A stretch of DNA of 64,000 nt from Succinivibrionaceae bacterium (lineage in GTDB: Bacteria; Pseudomonadota; Gammaproteobacteria; Enterobacterales; Succinivibrionaceae). The notes below the pieces were generated by a model that was not told the DNA's origin, searched no databases, and saw only the letters and a program-made list of their open reading frames with translations. Positions 1 through 8,950 of the stretch are shown here, in pieces; position 1 is the stretch's first letter, and the number at the start of each line of letters is the position of its first letter. Position numbers and translations under genes: made by a program. The DNA is taken from the NCBI GenBank assembly GCA_016284235.1, contig JAEEOK010000011.1:59367-123366 (forward strand), read 5' to 3'.

Positions 1-67
1 TTTGATTTTTTTTCGGATCGGACAAAGTATCCGATTTTCCGCCGCTTTTTTAACGGAGTCGAATTCT

Positions 68-466
68 GTGAGAATAGAGCATCTTGCCATATATGCCAGA
101 GAGCCTGAATTCATGAGAGATTTTTTTTCTGAATTTTTCGGTGCGGTATCCGATTCTGGATACAGAAATCCTGATACAGGATTCAGATCCTATTTTCTGA
201 CCTTTGACGGCGGCGCGCGGCTTGAGATAATGAACAGACCGCTTATGACGGATGCAGAGAAATCTCCTTTCAGAACCGGTTATGCCCATATGGCTTTGTC
301 CGTCGGAGACAGACAGAGAGTGAATGAACTGACGGTGGAGCTCAGAAATGCAGGATACGAAATTCTCAGCGGTCCGAGAGTGACAGGTGATGGATATTAT
401 GAAAGCTGCCTTCTGGGTCCCGAGAATATTGTCATAGAGCTGACAGCTTCTTCAGATGGTTTATAG
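68..466 (+). CDS. VOC (glyoxalase/bleomycin resistance) family protein
   Basis: A 132-residue protein with the vicinal oxygen chelate fold pattern: an N-terminal strand with IEHLAIYA, a central DGGARLEIM segment and a C-terminal GPENIVIEL strand, matching the paired beta-alpha-beta-beta-beta modules of glyoxalase-like metal enzymes. The substrate cannot be told. The frame is open back to the window edge, but the GTG at 68 is chosen because the family fold begins there and a GGAG lies about 10 bases upstream. His and Glu residues that could bind metal are present (HLAIYA, EIM, HMAL, EL). It lies 29 bases before rnfH on the same strand and may be cotranscribed. The family is fairly secure; lactoylglutathione lyase itself is only one possibility. 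Confidence 0.75.
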   Translation: MRIEHLAIYAREPEFMRDFFSEFFGAVSDSGYRNPDTGFRSYFLTFDGGARLEIMNRPLMTDAEKSPFRTGYAHMALSVGDRQRVNELTVELRNAGYEILSGPRVTGDGYYESCLLGPENIVIELTASSDGL

Positions 467-495
467 CTTTATCCGCTTTTTTGTTGTTTTAGGAA

Positions 496-774
496 ATGAG
501 TGAAAAAAAATTGAAAATCGAGGTTGTATATGCCCTTTCAAGAAGGCAGTTTGTGACTGAGGTTGCTCTGGATGAAGGGAGCACCTTCGGTGATGCCGTC
601 AGAAAGAGCTGCGTACTGGAACTTTTCCCGGAACTTGTATATGACGAACTGAAAATCGGAAGTTACGGTAAAATAAAAAAACTTGATGATCCCCTGACGG
701 AATTCGACAGAGTTGAAATTTATCGTCCGGTTGTTGCTGATATAAGAAATGTCATGCGGCGGAAAAAGGAATAG
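496..774 (+). CDS. rnfH: RnfH family protein (ubiquitin-like fold)
   Basis: A 92-residue protein closely resembling RnfH/YfjF (UPF0125): it has the VVYALSRRQF start, the KIGSYGKIKKLDDPL centre and the RVEIYRPVVADIRNVMRRKK end that mark this beta-grasp family. The molecular role is poorly defined; the name comes from its linkage to the rnf electron transport genes in some bacteria and to the ratA/smpB/bamE region in enterobacteria. Here bamE lies nearby on the opposite strand, so part of that neighbourhood is kept, but ratA and smpB are not in the window. AGGA sits almost directly before the ATG. Family assignment is confident; function is not. Confidence 0.88.
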   Translation: MSEKKLKIEVVYALSRRQFVTEVALDEGSTFGDAVRKSCVLELFPELVYDELKIGSYGKIKKLDDPLTEFDRVEIYRPVVADIRNVMRRKKE

Positions 775-793
775 CGGTGCAGAGGTGCTCCTT

Positions 794-1246
794 CTATTCC
801 TTTATCTCCTCATCCAGAATTACCGGAGTTACCTTTTTCACTCTGCTGTCGCCTTTAAGGAGATGGATGATATATTCCCAGTCATCCATTGTGGCGGCGT
901 CTATTACATATTTGAATTTTTTTTCGTTGACAGTGATAACTTCTCCGCCGACAGGGTTGCATTTTTCTTTCCAGCAGATGAATGCTATTTTTGAAGTCAG
1001 CCATCCGGTGCGCTCCTGGGATTCTGCGTAACCGAGGATCCGCTCGCCGGTGAACGATTCAAAATCAACAATTTCAGCAATTTTCGGGTTTGCCTCCAGA
1101 TATTCGTCCAGGGGAATTATGTTGTACAGAGTTCCGTTGATGTTGTTGTACTCTGTGCAGTAGCCGTGATCGGTGCAAAAATCCTCCGCATGGGCTGCGC
1201 CGGCATATATAAGTGCTGCCATGGCTGAAAGTTGCAGGAATTTCAT
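794..1246 (-). CDS. small secreted partner protein of the adjacent kexin-like protease (putative)
   Basis: A 150-residue protein with a Sec signal peptide (about residues 1-20, ending AHA before ED) and four cysteines (24, 30, 91, 96) that could form two disulfides. I recognise no domain with certainty. Its ATG overlaps the stop of the upstream protease gene by four bases (ATGA), and its ribosome site GGGAG lies within the last protease codons, so the two are translationally coupled. In Aeromonas sobria a kexin-like serine protease is followed by a small secreted protein (ORF2, about 150 residues) that acts as its chaperone/inhibitor; position, size and secretion match here. That role is inference from context. 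Confidence 0.6.
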   Translation of the reverse strand: MKFLQLSAMAALIYAGAAHAEDFCTDHGYCTEYNNINGTLYNIIPLDEYLEANPKIAEIVDFESFTGERILGYAESQERTGWLTSKIAFICWKEKCNPVGGEVITVNEKKFKYVIDAATMDDWEYIIHLLKGDSRVKKVTPVILDEEIKE

Positions 1247-3531
1247 CGTATTTCTCCCGTAGCTAGTGGATATATTTCAAGGGTGACATCTGTTACAAGA
1301 TCGCTGCGATCGGCACTTCTGTTCCTGGTAATTACCTGATCCTCGCTGGTGTATTTTACCTTCCACCTTTCGCCTTTTGAGGTGATGGCTCTTACCTTCC
1401 ATGTACCCTTTATGTTTTCTCCGTAGAAGGCCTTGGTTTCTATCCTGTGGGGAAGATCAAGATTCTTCATCATCAGATACATTGAGCCCATGGGTTTTAT
1501 TACACTTATTCTTCCCGATGGTGATTCAATTTCAAGCTGCGTGAAGGTTAAATCTGATATTCTGCATTCGTCATTGTAGTAGATCCCGCGGTAATAAATC
1601 TGATCCTGCGCGACAATTTTTAATGATTTGCCGCATGCATCTTCCTCTGTTTCGAACTTTTTCAGAAAACTAGGCGGCAGTTCGAGGACAGCCGCAAAAA
1701 CTTTTCCTTCTGCATCAGTACTTGCTGATACCTCGCTTGTCGCATCGGACACCCTGTCCGCAGCCCTGAACGACAGGTTGGAAAAGTGTATTTTTACAGT
1801 GGCGAGGAAGATTTCAATATCCTTTTCAAGATCTGACGGTCTGTAGCTTCTTGCAAGCTTTATCGCTTTTCCTGCATTCACAAGTCCAAATCCGTAAACG
1901 TTGCTGTGAATGAAACCGGCCCCGTTCATTTCCGCAGGTCTTTCTATCAGCAGATTACTGCCGTCGGCAAACCAAAGATTCATCTCGTCTCTTACTCCAG
2001 GCCGGTGAGCAAGTCTTCCTATGGAGGATGATCTGATAAGTATGTCGTAGGTATCAGTCCAGGTAAGCTTTGAATTTATGGATCTTACCAGGGCGGCAAC
2101 GCCTGAAATCATGGGAGCGGCTGCGGATGTACCGTTGAAATGTCCGGTGTAGGCTATATCCGGGTTGTCCGGATCTCTGGCGTTGTAGAAATTGTAGTAT
2201 GACTTGTAGCTTGGACTGTCCTTGAAAGGTGTAAGCTGCTCTATGGCGCTGTTGTCATTGTCCATGGGAACGCCTGTGGTGAAGATTCCCTTTGAATTCC
2301 GCTCCATTGCAGACTGCGCCGTGGTATTGAATGCCACGAACATTACATCGGATCCTGTGCTGGCATTGATGCCGATGTGATATTTAGGCGGTGTTCCGTA
2401 GTCGATGTGCTCGCCGTTTGAGCTTATCCCTGAAACAGCGGCAAGTACCGGATAGTATATGGGCTGAGTTGACAGTTTCGGAGTTTCGGCACAGTTTATC
2501 TGATAGTATGTACATCCGTTGAAAAGCAGATTTCTCCGTCCTGTTTTAGGATCAATTTCATAGTAGTCGATGATGTAATAATTTCCCTTGGAAAGAAAAT
2601 ATACAAGATCGGCATAAAGCAGAGAGGGAGCAAACGGCTCAGTGTTTATCAGCTTTCCGGGATCATTGCCCACGCTGTTTTGAAAGACCTTGGCTTCAGG
2701 CGGAAACTCGAAGAGCTGGTAGTCCTCCCACACATTGCTGTAGCGCCATGGAATTATGGTGCTGTCATAGGCTATTCCTCTCACTCCCTGTCTGTTGAAT
2801 GCCTCTGCGGCAATAATTCCTGCCACTTTGGTTCCGTGGGAATAGAGGTGGTAGTCCCTGTTATCCGTACTGTATACGCCGGTTATGAAATTTACAGCCT
2901 TTTCGAGATTAATCTTGTTTTTCAGATCTGGATTGTTGGGATCAACTCCGTTGTCATAGACTATCACGCTTATCCCTTTTCCTGTTGCTCCGAGTTTCCA
3001 TGCCTCCGGTACATTCAGATCAACGCCGGATTTTCCCAGAAATGTCCAGTCGGTTCTAGGATACTGGATTTCCCCCTTGCGATTGAAACCCTGGACATCA
3101 AATGCATTCAGACCGTAGTTTTTTATGTACCACTGATGAATTGAGAGGGGATCAGAACTGAAGTAGACCTGGAAGGTTGTGCGGGTGAATCCTTTCTTCG
3201 TATGCTTTGTGTCAACGATGAAAATGTCGCTGCGGGGAACCTCGGCGTTGGGGGTGGTGATCAGAGTTGAAAGATTCGGCATTACGTAGACGAGTTCACC
3301 GTCTCTTTTCTCTATTTTTCCGTAAACCGGATCTCTGTATACAGTCTTGAAATCTTCAAGCTCCAGCTCTTTTATGTCGAGCATGCTGTCAAGATATTCC
3401 TTCCTGTAGTTTTCGGCGGATGGCTTGTCAAATCCGCTCATGTTCCAGTACAGTGTCAGAACCAGACCGGCAAGTATGAGCAGAATGTTGAAGGAAAGAA
3501 AAAAAATTTTTGCTCTGATAATTTTTTTCAT
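1243..3531 (-). CDS. subtilisin/kexin-like serine protease (S8 family), membrane-anchored or secreted
   Basis: A 762-residue S8 peptidase. An N-terminal hydrophobic segment (about residues 8-28) is a signal or membrane anchor. The catalytic triad is visible: Asp193 in VIVYDNGVDP, His232 in SHGTKVAGI and Ser469 in NGTSAAAPMISG; Asn317 in LSKGN is the likely oxyanion residue. The C-terminal part (about 580-760), including GTWKVRAITSKG, resembles the P domain of proprotein convertases, suggesting the kexin subgroup. The large insertion between 270 and 400 is longer than in simple subtilisins. No clear Shine-Dalgarno precedes the ATG. It overlaps the small secreted gene downstream by four bases. 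The substrate is unknown; processing of envelope or secreted proteins is plausible. Confidence 0.85.
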   Translation of the reverse strand: MKKIIRAKIFFLSFNILLILAGLVLTLYWNMSGFDKPSAENYRKEYLDSMLDIKELELEDFKTVYRDPVYGKIEKRDGELVYVMPNLSTLITTPNAEVPRSDIFIVDTKHTKKGFTRTTFQVYFSSDPLSIHQWYIKNYGLNAFDVQGFNRKGEIQYPRTDWTFLGKSGVDLNVPEAWKLGATGKGISVIVYDNGVDPNNPDLKNKINLEKAVNFITGVYSTDNRDYHLYSHGTKVAGIIAAEAFNRQGVRGIAYDSTIIPWRYSNVWEDYQLFEFPPEAKVFQNSVGNDPGKLINTEPFAPSLLYADLVYFLSKGNYYIIDYYEIDPKTGRRNLLFNGCTYYQINCAETPKLSTQPIYYPVLAAVSGISSNGEHIDYGTPPKYHIGINASTGSDVMFVAFNTTAQSAMERNSKGIFTTGVPMDNDNSAIEQLTPFKDSPSYKSYYNFYNARDPDNPDIAYTGHFNGTSAAAPMISGVAALVRSINSKLTWTDTYDILIRSSSIGRLAHRPGVRDEMNLWFADGSNLLIERPAEMNGAGFIHSNVYGFGLVNAGKAIKLARSYRPSDLEKDIEIFLATVKIHFSNLSFRAADRVSDATSEVSASTDAEGKVFAAVLELPPSFLKKFETEEDACGKSLKIVAQDQIYYRGIYYNDECRISDLTFTQLEIESPSGRISVIKPMGSMYLMMKNLDLPHRIETKAFYGENIKGTWKVRAITSKGERWKVKYTSEDQVITRNRSADRSDLVTDVTLEIYPLATGEIR

Positions 3532-3609
3532 AGAAACGGCACGCGGCTGATCACCGGATCAGTCTGCGGAACAATCTAAGCATAACTGCTGCTGAAAACG
3601 CGATTTTGG

Positions 3610-3960
3610 TTAAAGAGGCTGATTAAATTTAGGACCCTTTTTAAAGTCACCCTGAATGTCTGCGAGTCTGTCATTTTCAAAAATAACAAACAGATTCTTC
3701 TGTACGGGATCCTTCCATCCCTCCTGGATCAGAAAAATATAGTTCCAGCGGTTCTTGTTGAAAGGATCAATCGTTATTGGAGTTCCGAGAACATATCTGA
3801 CCTGCTCTCTTGTCATGTCAATGCGAAGCAAATCAACACGATCCTGCTCTATGTAGTTGCCCTGCGGCACATCAACGCGGTAGATGCATCCGGACAGACC
3901 TATAATGCCTGCTGTCATGCAGATGGCGGCAGAAACGGCGGTTACTGTATTCTTCTTCAT
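3610..3960 (-). CDS. bamE: outer membrane protein assembly factor BamE (SmpA/OmlA)
   Basis: A 116-residue lipoprotein with a signal peptide and lipobox LSGC (Cys25), followed by a short SmpA/OmlA domain: RVDVPQGNYI, then DLLRIDMTREQVRYVLGTP and NRWNYIF. These are hallmarks of BamE, the small accessory lipoprotein of the beta-barrel assembly machine, anchored in the inner leaflet of the outer membrane. It lies downstream of recN on the same strand, as in E. coli, with a gap of 106 bases. Length fits the family (E. coli 113). Confidence 0.92.
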   Translation of the reverse strand: MKKNTVTAVSAAICMTAGIIGLSGCIYRVDVPQGNYIEQDRVDLLRIDMTREQVRYVLGTPITIDPFNKNRWNYIFLIQEGWKDPVQKNLFVIFENDRLADIQGDFKKGPKFNQPL

Positions 3961-4066
3961 TGATTATCGTTCCCGGTTTTAATTTCCTGTAACAAGATTC
4001 TATTTTGGTTTGCGGTAATTATAACCCATGCAGGCAAGAAAACCCATGATTTTAACCGGTCTGTGC

Positions 4067-5755
4067 CTAACGGCAGCCGGTGTTTCTTGATGAGAGAAGA
4101 TCTCTGGCGCTGGCAAGGGCGTTCTCCGTGATTGCATCTCCGCTTAAAAGACGGGCTATCTCTCTTATTCTTCCTTCCTCGCTCAGCTCCGTCATGCCTG
4201 TGGTTGTTGTGCCGTTCTCCACCTTTTTTTCCACATACATCTGGTGGTGGGCCTGCGATGCCACCTGAGGCAGGTGCGTGACGCATATAACCTGGGCGGA
4301 GTTTCCAAGACTGGAAAGAAGCCTTCCCACAACATTTGCCGTCTGTCCGGAAATGCCGGTGTCAACCTCATCGAAAATAAGAGTAGGGGTCTGAACCTTT
4401 TCTGCATGAATTTCCTGAATCGCAAGGGAGATTCGTGACAGTTCGCCGCCTGATACAACCGCGTTAAGCGGGCCGGGCTCCTGACCCGGGTTGACGCTTA
4501 CAAGAAAGCTGATTTCATCATTTCCCCTGGATGACGGCGTCATTTCAGGATTGTGGACTATTCTGATGGTGAACTGTCCGTGCGGCATGGCGAGATCATG
4601 CATATGAGAACTTATTCTTTCAGAAAGTTCATCTGCCGCCTTCCTTCGCCTGCCGGAGAGTTCCAGAGCCTTGAGTCTGTATTCACAGGTTTTATCTTCA
4701 AGGGCCTTCTTCAGTTCGTCCTCCGAGTCTGTAAGAGATGTCATTGATTCGTATTCTCTGCGCAGATCCTCTGCAAATGTATACAGATTTTCCGGCATGA
4801 CATGGTACTTCTGCGCCAGGGAGTCATACAGGGAAATTCTCTGCTCCAGATAATTCATTCTCTGTGGATCGTATTCAATGCCGCCGGCGTACTCCTTGAT
4901 TTCGTCATAACTTTCCTGAATGGATATTTCAGCCTCGGACAGCATTTTGAGCACATTGTCCAGTCTGCCGGCATCGATCTCCTGAAGCTTTTCGATGCTT
5001 CGCAGAGCATTCTGCACAGCTGAAAGCGCGGAGTACCGCTCGTCGTCCTCAAGATGGTTCATGCACTGTTCGCAGCTGCTGATTATTTCATCTGAATTTG
5101 CCAGTCTGCTGTACTCCTGATCCAGTTCCTGATATTCATTTTCCTTCGGTTCGGCCCTGCTGAACTCTTCAAGCTGAAACTGCAGCAGTTCGCGTCTTGA
5201 ATTGTACTGCTCGCGGTTGGCTTCAATTTTGCTGATTTTTGCTTCGATGCTTCTGATTTCACCGGCAATATCCCCCAGATTCTGTCTTTCCTGGAGCAGA
5301 TCCGCATATTTGTCCAGAATTGCCATCTGATAATCCTGCTTAAACAGAAGCTGGTGGGCATGCTGGCCGTGGATTATCACCAGAAGTTCTCCCAGAACCC
5401 GCAGCTGACCTAGGGTTACGGATGTCCCGTTGATGTATGCCTTGGATTTGCCGTCGGATGATACTGTTCTTCTGATGATGATTTCATCGTCCTCCGCCTC
5501 GAAATCATTCTCGTTCAGAAATTCGTGAACAGGAACAGAATCCGTTACGTCAAAGCATGCTGTTATTTCCGCCCTGGACTCACCAGTTCTTACAGAGCCG
5601 GCATCCGCCCTTTCTCCCAGACACAGGTTCAGAGCATCAATTGCTATGGATTTGCCTGCTCCGGTTTCTCCTGTGATACAGGTCATTCCGCCGGAAAAAT
5701 CGATATCCAGATCTTTTACAATGGCAAAATTTTTAACATTCAGGTGTGTCAGCAT
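4067..5755 (-). CDS. recN: DNA repair protein RecN
   Basis: A 562-residue SMC-like ATPase. The N-terminal ATP-binding half begins MLTHLNVKNFAIV and has Walker A GETGAGKS at residues 29-36; a central coiled coil runs over about 150-370; the C-terminal half carries the ABC signature VVSGGELSRISLA and Walker B LIFDEVDTGISG. RecN acts early in recombinational repair of double-strand breaks, tethering DNA ends. It follows nadK by 17 bases, and the nadK-recN-bamE order is that of E. coli. I found no clear LexA box upstream of nadK or recN, so SOS control is not supported by what I can see. Length is normal. Confidence 0.96.
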   Translation of the reverse strand: MLTHLNVKNFAIVKDLDIDFSGGMTCITGETGAGKSIAIDALNLCLGERADAGSVRTGESRAEITACFDVTDSVPVHEFLNENDFEAEDDEIIIRRTVSSDGKSKAYINGTSVTLGQLRVLGELLVIIHGQHAHQLLFKQDYQMAILDKYADLLQERQNLGDIAGEIRSIEAKISKIEANREQYNSRRELLQFQLEEFSRAEPKENEYQELDQEYSRLANSDEIISSCEQCMNHLEDDERYSALSAVQNALRSIEKLQEIDAGRLDNVLKMLSEAEISIQESYDEIKEYAGGIEYDPQRMNYLEQRISLYDSLAQKYHVMPENLYTFAEDLRREYESMTSLTDSEDELKKALEDKTCEYRLKALELSGRRRKAADELSERISSHMHDLAMPHGQFTIRIVHNPEMTPSSRGNDEISFLVSVNPGQEPGPLNAVVSGGELSRISLAIQEIHAEKVQTPTLIFDEVDTGISGQTANVVGRLLSSLGNSAQVICVTHLPQVASQAHHQMYVEKKVENGTTTTGMTELSEEGRIREIARLLSGDAITENALASARDLLSSRNTGCR

Positions 5756-5772
5756 AATTAATTTCCGGATTG

Positions 5773-6645
5773 TTAGAACAGTTTTGAACCCCAGCCCAGC
5801 TTTTCTCTAAGAACATGGTAGTACGAATAATTGTTCAGATGGATAAGTGTCAGCTCCTCGGTGCTTTTCTTTATAAGAATTTTCTGGTGAGGCGATACGT
5901 TGAGAGTCTTCTGTCCGTCGACTGTTATATTGCTGCTTTCGTCTCCGAGAAAATCAACTGTTACGGTATGAGTGTCATTAATAACTATCGGCCGGTTGCT
6001 CAGCGTGTGCGGAAACATAGGGATCAGACAGAAAGCGTTTATATCCGGCGTTATAATAGGTCCTCCCGCCGACAGTGCATAAGCTGTGGATCCGGTGGGG
6101 GAGGAGACGATCAGTCCGTCGGATTTCATGCTGTTCATGAATTTATCATCGATAAAAACCTCAAACTCAATCATGTGTGCCACCTGCTTGGGATGGATTA
6201 CTGCCTCATTAAGGCACTGATGTGTTTCCAGAACTATTCCGTCTTCGACGATGGAGACGTCAATCAGAGGTCTTTTTTCACTGGTGTAGTTTCCGTTAAG
6301 CACCTCCGCCAGATCGGTTTCAAAGTTGGTCGGCTTGAGATCTGTCAGAAATCCAAGATGCCCTCTGTTTACGCCGATTACAGGTATTTTTCTTTTTCCC
6401 AGAATTCTGGCCGCTCCGATGATGCTTCCGTCGCCGCCGACAACTACCGCCAGATCTACGACGGAACCCAGATTCTCAACCTCCATGCTTATCACCTCGG
6501 TAAGGTGATACACCCTGGCGATTCTTGGTTCAATATAGACTGTGCAGCCCGATTCCTTCAGGAATCTTATCAGACGGTTGATTGTCTGCTTGTAGGTATT
6601 TCCCTTGCGGGGCAGTCCGAGAATTGCAACATTTCTGAAATACAT
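5773..6645 (-). CDS. nadK: NAD kinase
   Basis: A 290-residue ATP-NAD kinase (PpnK), which phosphorylates NAD to NADP in the cytosol. Diagnostic motifs are the GGDG loop (residues 70-73, catalytic Asp72), NRGHLGFLTD and SPTGSTAYALSAGGPI. It is the first gene of the minus-strand nadK-recN group and is divergent from grpE, exactly as in E. coli. Length agrees with E. coli NadK (292). Confidence 0.96.
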   Translation of the reverse strand: MYFRNVAILGLPRKGNTYKQTINRLIRFLKESGCTVYIEPRIARVYHLTEVISMEVENLGSVVDLAVVVGGDGSIIGAARILGKRKIPVIGVNRGHLGFLTDLKPTNFETDLAEVLNGNYTSEKRPLIDVSIVEDGIVLETHQCLNEAVIHPKQVAHMIEFEVFIDDKFMNSMKSDGLIVSSPTGSTAYALSAGGPIITPDINAFCLIPMFPHTLSNRPIVINDTHTVTVDFLGDESSNITVDGQKTLNVSPHQKILIKKSTEELTLIHLNNYSYYHVLREKLGWGSKLF

Positions 6646-6885
6646 TTATTTTCCTATTGCTGGGAGCCGGTACCGTGTATGAAGAGCGGCTCAGGAAAAC
6701 TGGTGAACAGAACTGTTGCAGCGGAACTGATATTTTGTTTGAAGATATACGTTCAGCTGTATGCCTGCAGCGGCTTCTTCAGTGGAATATGAGTAATTAT
6801 ACATTCTGAGAGTCTAAAAAGTAACAGTAAGGAAAAGAGTTGTTCCAGCCGCCGTTTGAGTGTTTCTTTAAAAAATTCCCTGTTG

Positions 6886-6916
6886 CCCTTGAAAAAATTA
6901 AATGTTTGCCTCATAT
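6886..6916 (+). promoter_or_regulatory. sigma32-type heat-shock promoter of grpE
   Basis: A CCCTTGAA -35 element (6886-6893) and a CCTCATAT -10 element (6909-6916) are separated by 15 bases, close to the sigma32 (RpoH) consensus of CTTGAA and CCCCATNT. It lies 92 bases before the grpE start. The assignment rests on consensus match and on the usual heat-shock control of grpE. Confidence 0.72.
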
Positions 6917-7008
6917 TATCCTAATAAGAGGGTGTGGCACCTGAGCTGATTTTTGAATCTAATTCCCCGGGTGTCATTGATTTTTTTTGTTGTGAGGTTA
7001 TTAAGGTA

Positions 7009-7602
7009 ATGGCAAACGAAGAACAGAGCAATGAAGTTCAAGATAAAGAGGAGACAGTTTCACAGCAGACTGAGAATGAAGTGAAGGCGGATGAGAATAC
7101 TTCTGTTTCATCTGATGAGCAGTCTCGTAAACTTGAGGCTTTGGCTTTGGAACTCAAGAAGGCCAAGGATAATGAGTTAAGAGCCTACGCTGAAATGGAA
7201 AATCTTCGCAAGAGAACAGAAAATGAGATTGCCAAGGCCAGACAGTTTGCTCTCAGCGGTTTTGCGAAGGATCTTCTTGATGTGGTAGATAATCTTGAAA
7301 GAGCATGGGGTTCAATAGATCATGCCAACGAGGATTTTGCCAACATAGACAAGGGTGTTGAGTTGACTTTAAAAACTCTTCTCAAGGTGCTTTCAAATCA
7401 CGGAGTGGAACAGGTGGATCCTAAAGGTCAGCCGTTTGATCCGAATACTCAGCACGCGATTCAGATGATTGAATCAGCTGAATTTGAAGCAAATACAGTC
7501 ATGGATGTAATGCAGAAGGGGTATAATTTAAACGGTCGCAACATCAGACCTGCAATGGTTGTGGTCTCCAAGGGCTCAGCTGCGGTGGATACTGAGGTTT
7601 AG
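7009..7602 (+). CDS. grpE: nucleotide exchange factor GrpE
   Basis: A 197-residue GrpE, the homodimeric nucleotide exchange factor that releases ADP from DnaK. An acidic N-terminus precedes a long coiled coil (about residues 40-95, with RAYAEMENLRKRTENEIAKA) and the C-terminal beta domain with VEQVDPKGQPFDPNTQHAI and GYNLNGRNIRPAMVVVSKG. The ATG at 7009 is preferred over an in-frame upstream start because the family begins there and GAGG lies 11 bases upstream. It is divergent from nadK, as in E. coli, preceded by a sigma32-like promoter and followed by a strong terminator. Confidence 0.96.
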   Translation: MANEEQSNEVQDKEETVSQQTENEVKADENTSVSSDEQSRKLEALALELKKAKDNELRAYAEMENLRKRTENEIAKARQFALSGFAKDLLDVVDNLERAWGSIDHANEDFANIDKGVELTLKTLLKVLSNHGVEQVDPKGQPFDPNTQHAIQMIESAEFEANTVMDVMQKGYNLNGRNIRPAMVVVSKGSAAVDTEV

Positions 7603-7624
7603 TCTCTGTTACGGTTTCTCAGAC

Positions 7625-7660
7625 GGATCCGGTGATATTCTGTCCCCGGATCCTTTTTTT
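7625..7660 (+). terminator. rho-independent terminator after grpE
   Basis: A perfect 8-bp stem, GGATCCGG (7625-7632) with CCGGATCC (7646-7653), is followed directly by seven T residues. It closes the grpE transcript. The rest of the 377-base gap up to the next gene shows no other feature I can support. Confidence 0.85.
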
Positions 7661-7979
7661 ATATAGATCGTGCAGAATGCAGCTGCCGTGCGGCGATCTG
7701 TGAAGCTGAACTGCCGCTGCTTTTCTCGCGAGAGTTGTCAGCCCTGCGTGTCATTAAGGCGGCAGCGGCGCAGGGATAAACAGCCTAAAAACGACAGGAA
7801 AAGTAAAACTGTAGGCAAAGACAGAACTTGATTGTATAATCAGTGACAGCAGAGGCTGTGTAAATCAAAATTCCTGCAGACGGACTCTCATCAGTTTTAA
7901 TCGTGCCGGTTGACGGAATATGCGGTGTGCATGAGGCATGATTGGATATTTTTTTCTTTTCTTGTTTAGGGGTGTTTTT

Positions 7980-8633
7980 ATGGAATATGAAATTCTGCAT
8001 CAGGACACGTTTCCGGTTGTTCAGCTTAAACTTGAGCGAGGTGAAAGTATTCACTGCGAACGCGGGGCTATGATTACAAAACGCGGTGGGCTGACTATCA
8101 GCGGAGATGTCAAGGGTGGTCTTATTGGAGGTCTTGCCCGTTCCTTCCTTACCAATGAATCTTTTTTCACTTCAGTTATTGATGCTCAAAAGGGTGCGGG
8201 TACGGTTATGATAGGCCCGGGACTGCCAGGATCCGTTATTCCCCTTAAAATTGAAGAAGGCAACAGTTATCTTGTTGAAAAGGGCGGATTTTTGGCGTGT
8301 ACTGCCGGAGTCAAACTTGAAACGAAAATGCAGGGTCTGGTTAAGGGCTTTCTTTCCAAGGAGGGATTTTTCCTGATTAAACTTTCCGGAAGCGGTCTTG
8401 CCTTTGTTTCCTCATACGGCGCGGCTCATAAGTATGATCTGAAGTTAGGTGAGGAGATTGTTATAGATAACGGTCATCTTCTCGCCTGGCAGGAGAACAT
8501 GCATTATACTGTTGAGCGTGCGGCATCCGGAATAATTTCAAGTGTTACCTCCGGAGAGGGTTTTGTGTGCAAGTTTTCCGGACCAGGTACGGTTTATATA
8601 CATACACTCAAGTATGTGGCGGCTTTAAGGTAG
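7980..8633 (+). CDS. AIM24 / TIGR00266 family protein
   Basis: A 217-residue protein of the AIM24 (TIGR00266) family, glycine-rich and built of repeated beta strands: ESIHCERGAMITKRGG near the start, GGLIGGLARSFLTNESFF, then GGFLACTAGVKLETKMQG and FCKFSGPGTVYIHT-type strands at the end. The family is widespread in bacteria and fungi, but its biochemical role is not known. The ATG at 7980 is chosen because TAGGGGTG precedes it and the family begins MEYEI. It lies between grpE and dnaK, set off from grpE by a terminator and from dnaK by a heat-shock promoter, so it is probably its own unit. Confidence 0.85.
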   Translation: MEYEILHQDTFPVVQLKLERGESIHCERGAMITKRGGLTISGDVKGGLIGGLARSFLTNESFFTSVIDAQKGAGTVMIGPGLPGSVIPLKIEEGNSYLVEKGGFLACTAGVKLETKMQGLVKGFLSKEGFFLIKLSGSGLAFVSSYGAAHKYDLKLGEEIVIDNGHLLAWQENMHYTVERAASGIISSVTSGEGFVCKFSGPGTVYIHTLKYVAALR

Positions 8634-8875
8634 CTGTAATCCGTCTGGATCTATTTTGCCGGATGCCGCCGTAAAGCTCCCGGCTTTGGCAAAGGCGGTT
8701 AAGGTGCCGGATCTGTATTCTCAACAGTGAATGCAGATCTTTTTTTTATTCTGCAGACAGTCTGCAGGAGCGTGCCGGACTGCCGAGAATTAAAAGTATT
8801 CTTAACAGCCGGACGCCCGCATACGTTGAATCGAAATATCCTTTTTAATTTTTTTTTAATTTTTTTATTTGAATT

Positions 8876-8903
8876 GTTGAAATCTAAAAGTGTGTCCATA
8901 TAT
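8876..8903 (+). promoter_or_regulatory. sigma32-type heat-shock promoter of dnaK
   Basis: GTTGAAA (8876-8882) and CCATATAT (8896-8903), separated by 13 bases, match the sigma32 promoter pattern. The site lies about 48 bases before the dnaK start in the 317-base gap after the AIM24-like gene. The upstream part of this gap is very rich in T and A. Confidence 0.65.
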
Positions 8904-8950
8904 ATACGGTAGTGACAGATTAAAAAAGATTTCATATAGGAGTAAAAATC

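Noticed and set aside
5815..6792. Plus-strand frame of 325 codons opposite nadK
   Set aside because: It is an antisense shadow of nadK, which has all family motifs.
6650..7000. LexA (SOS) box upstream of nadK-recN
   Set aside because: No CTGT-N8-ACAG match was found; partial CTG...CAG strings have the wrong spacing.
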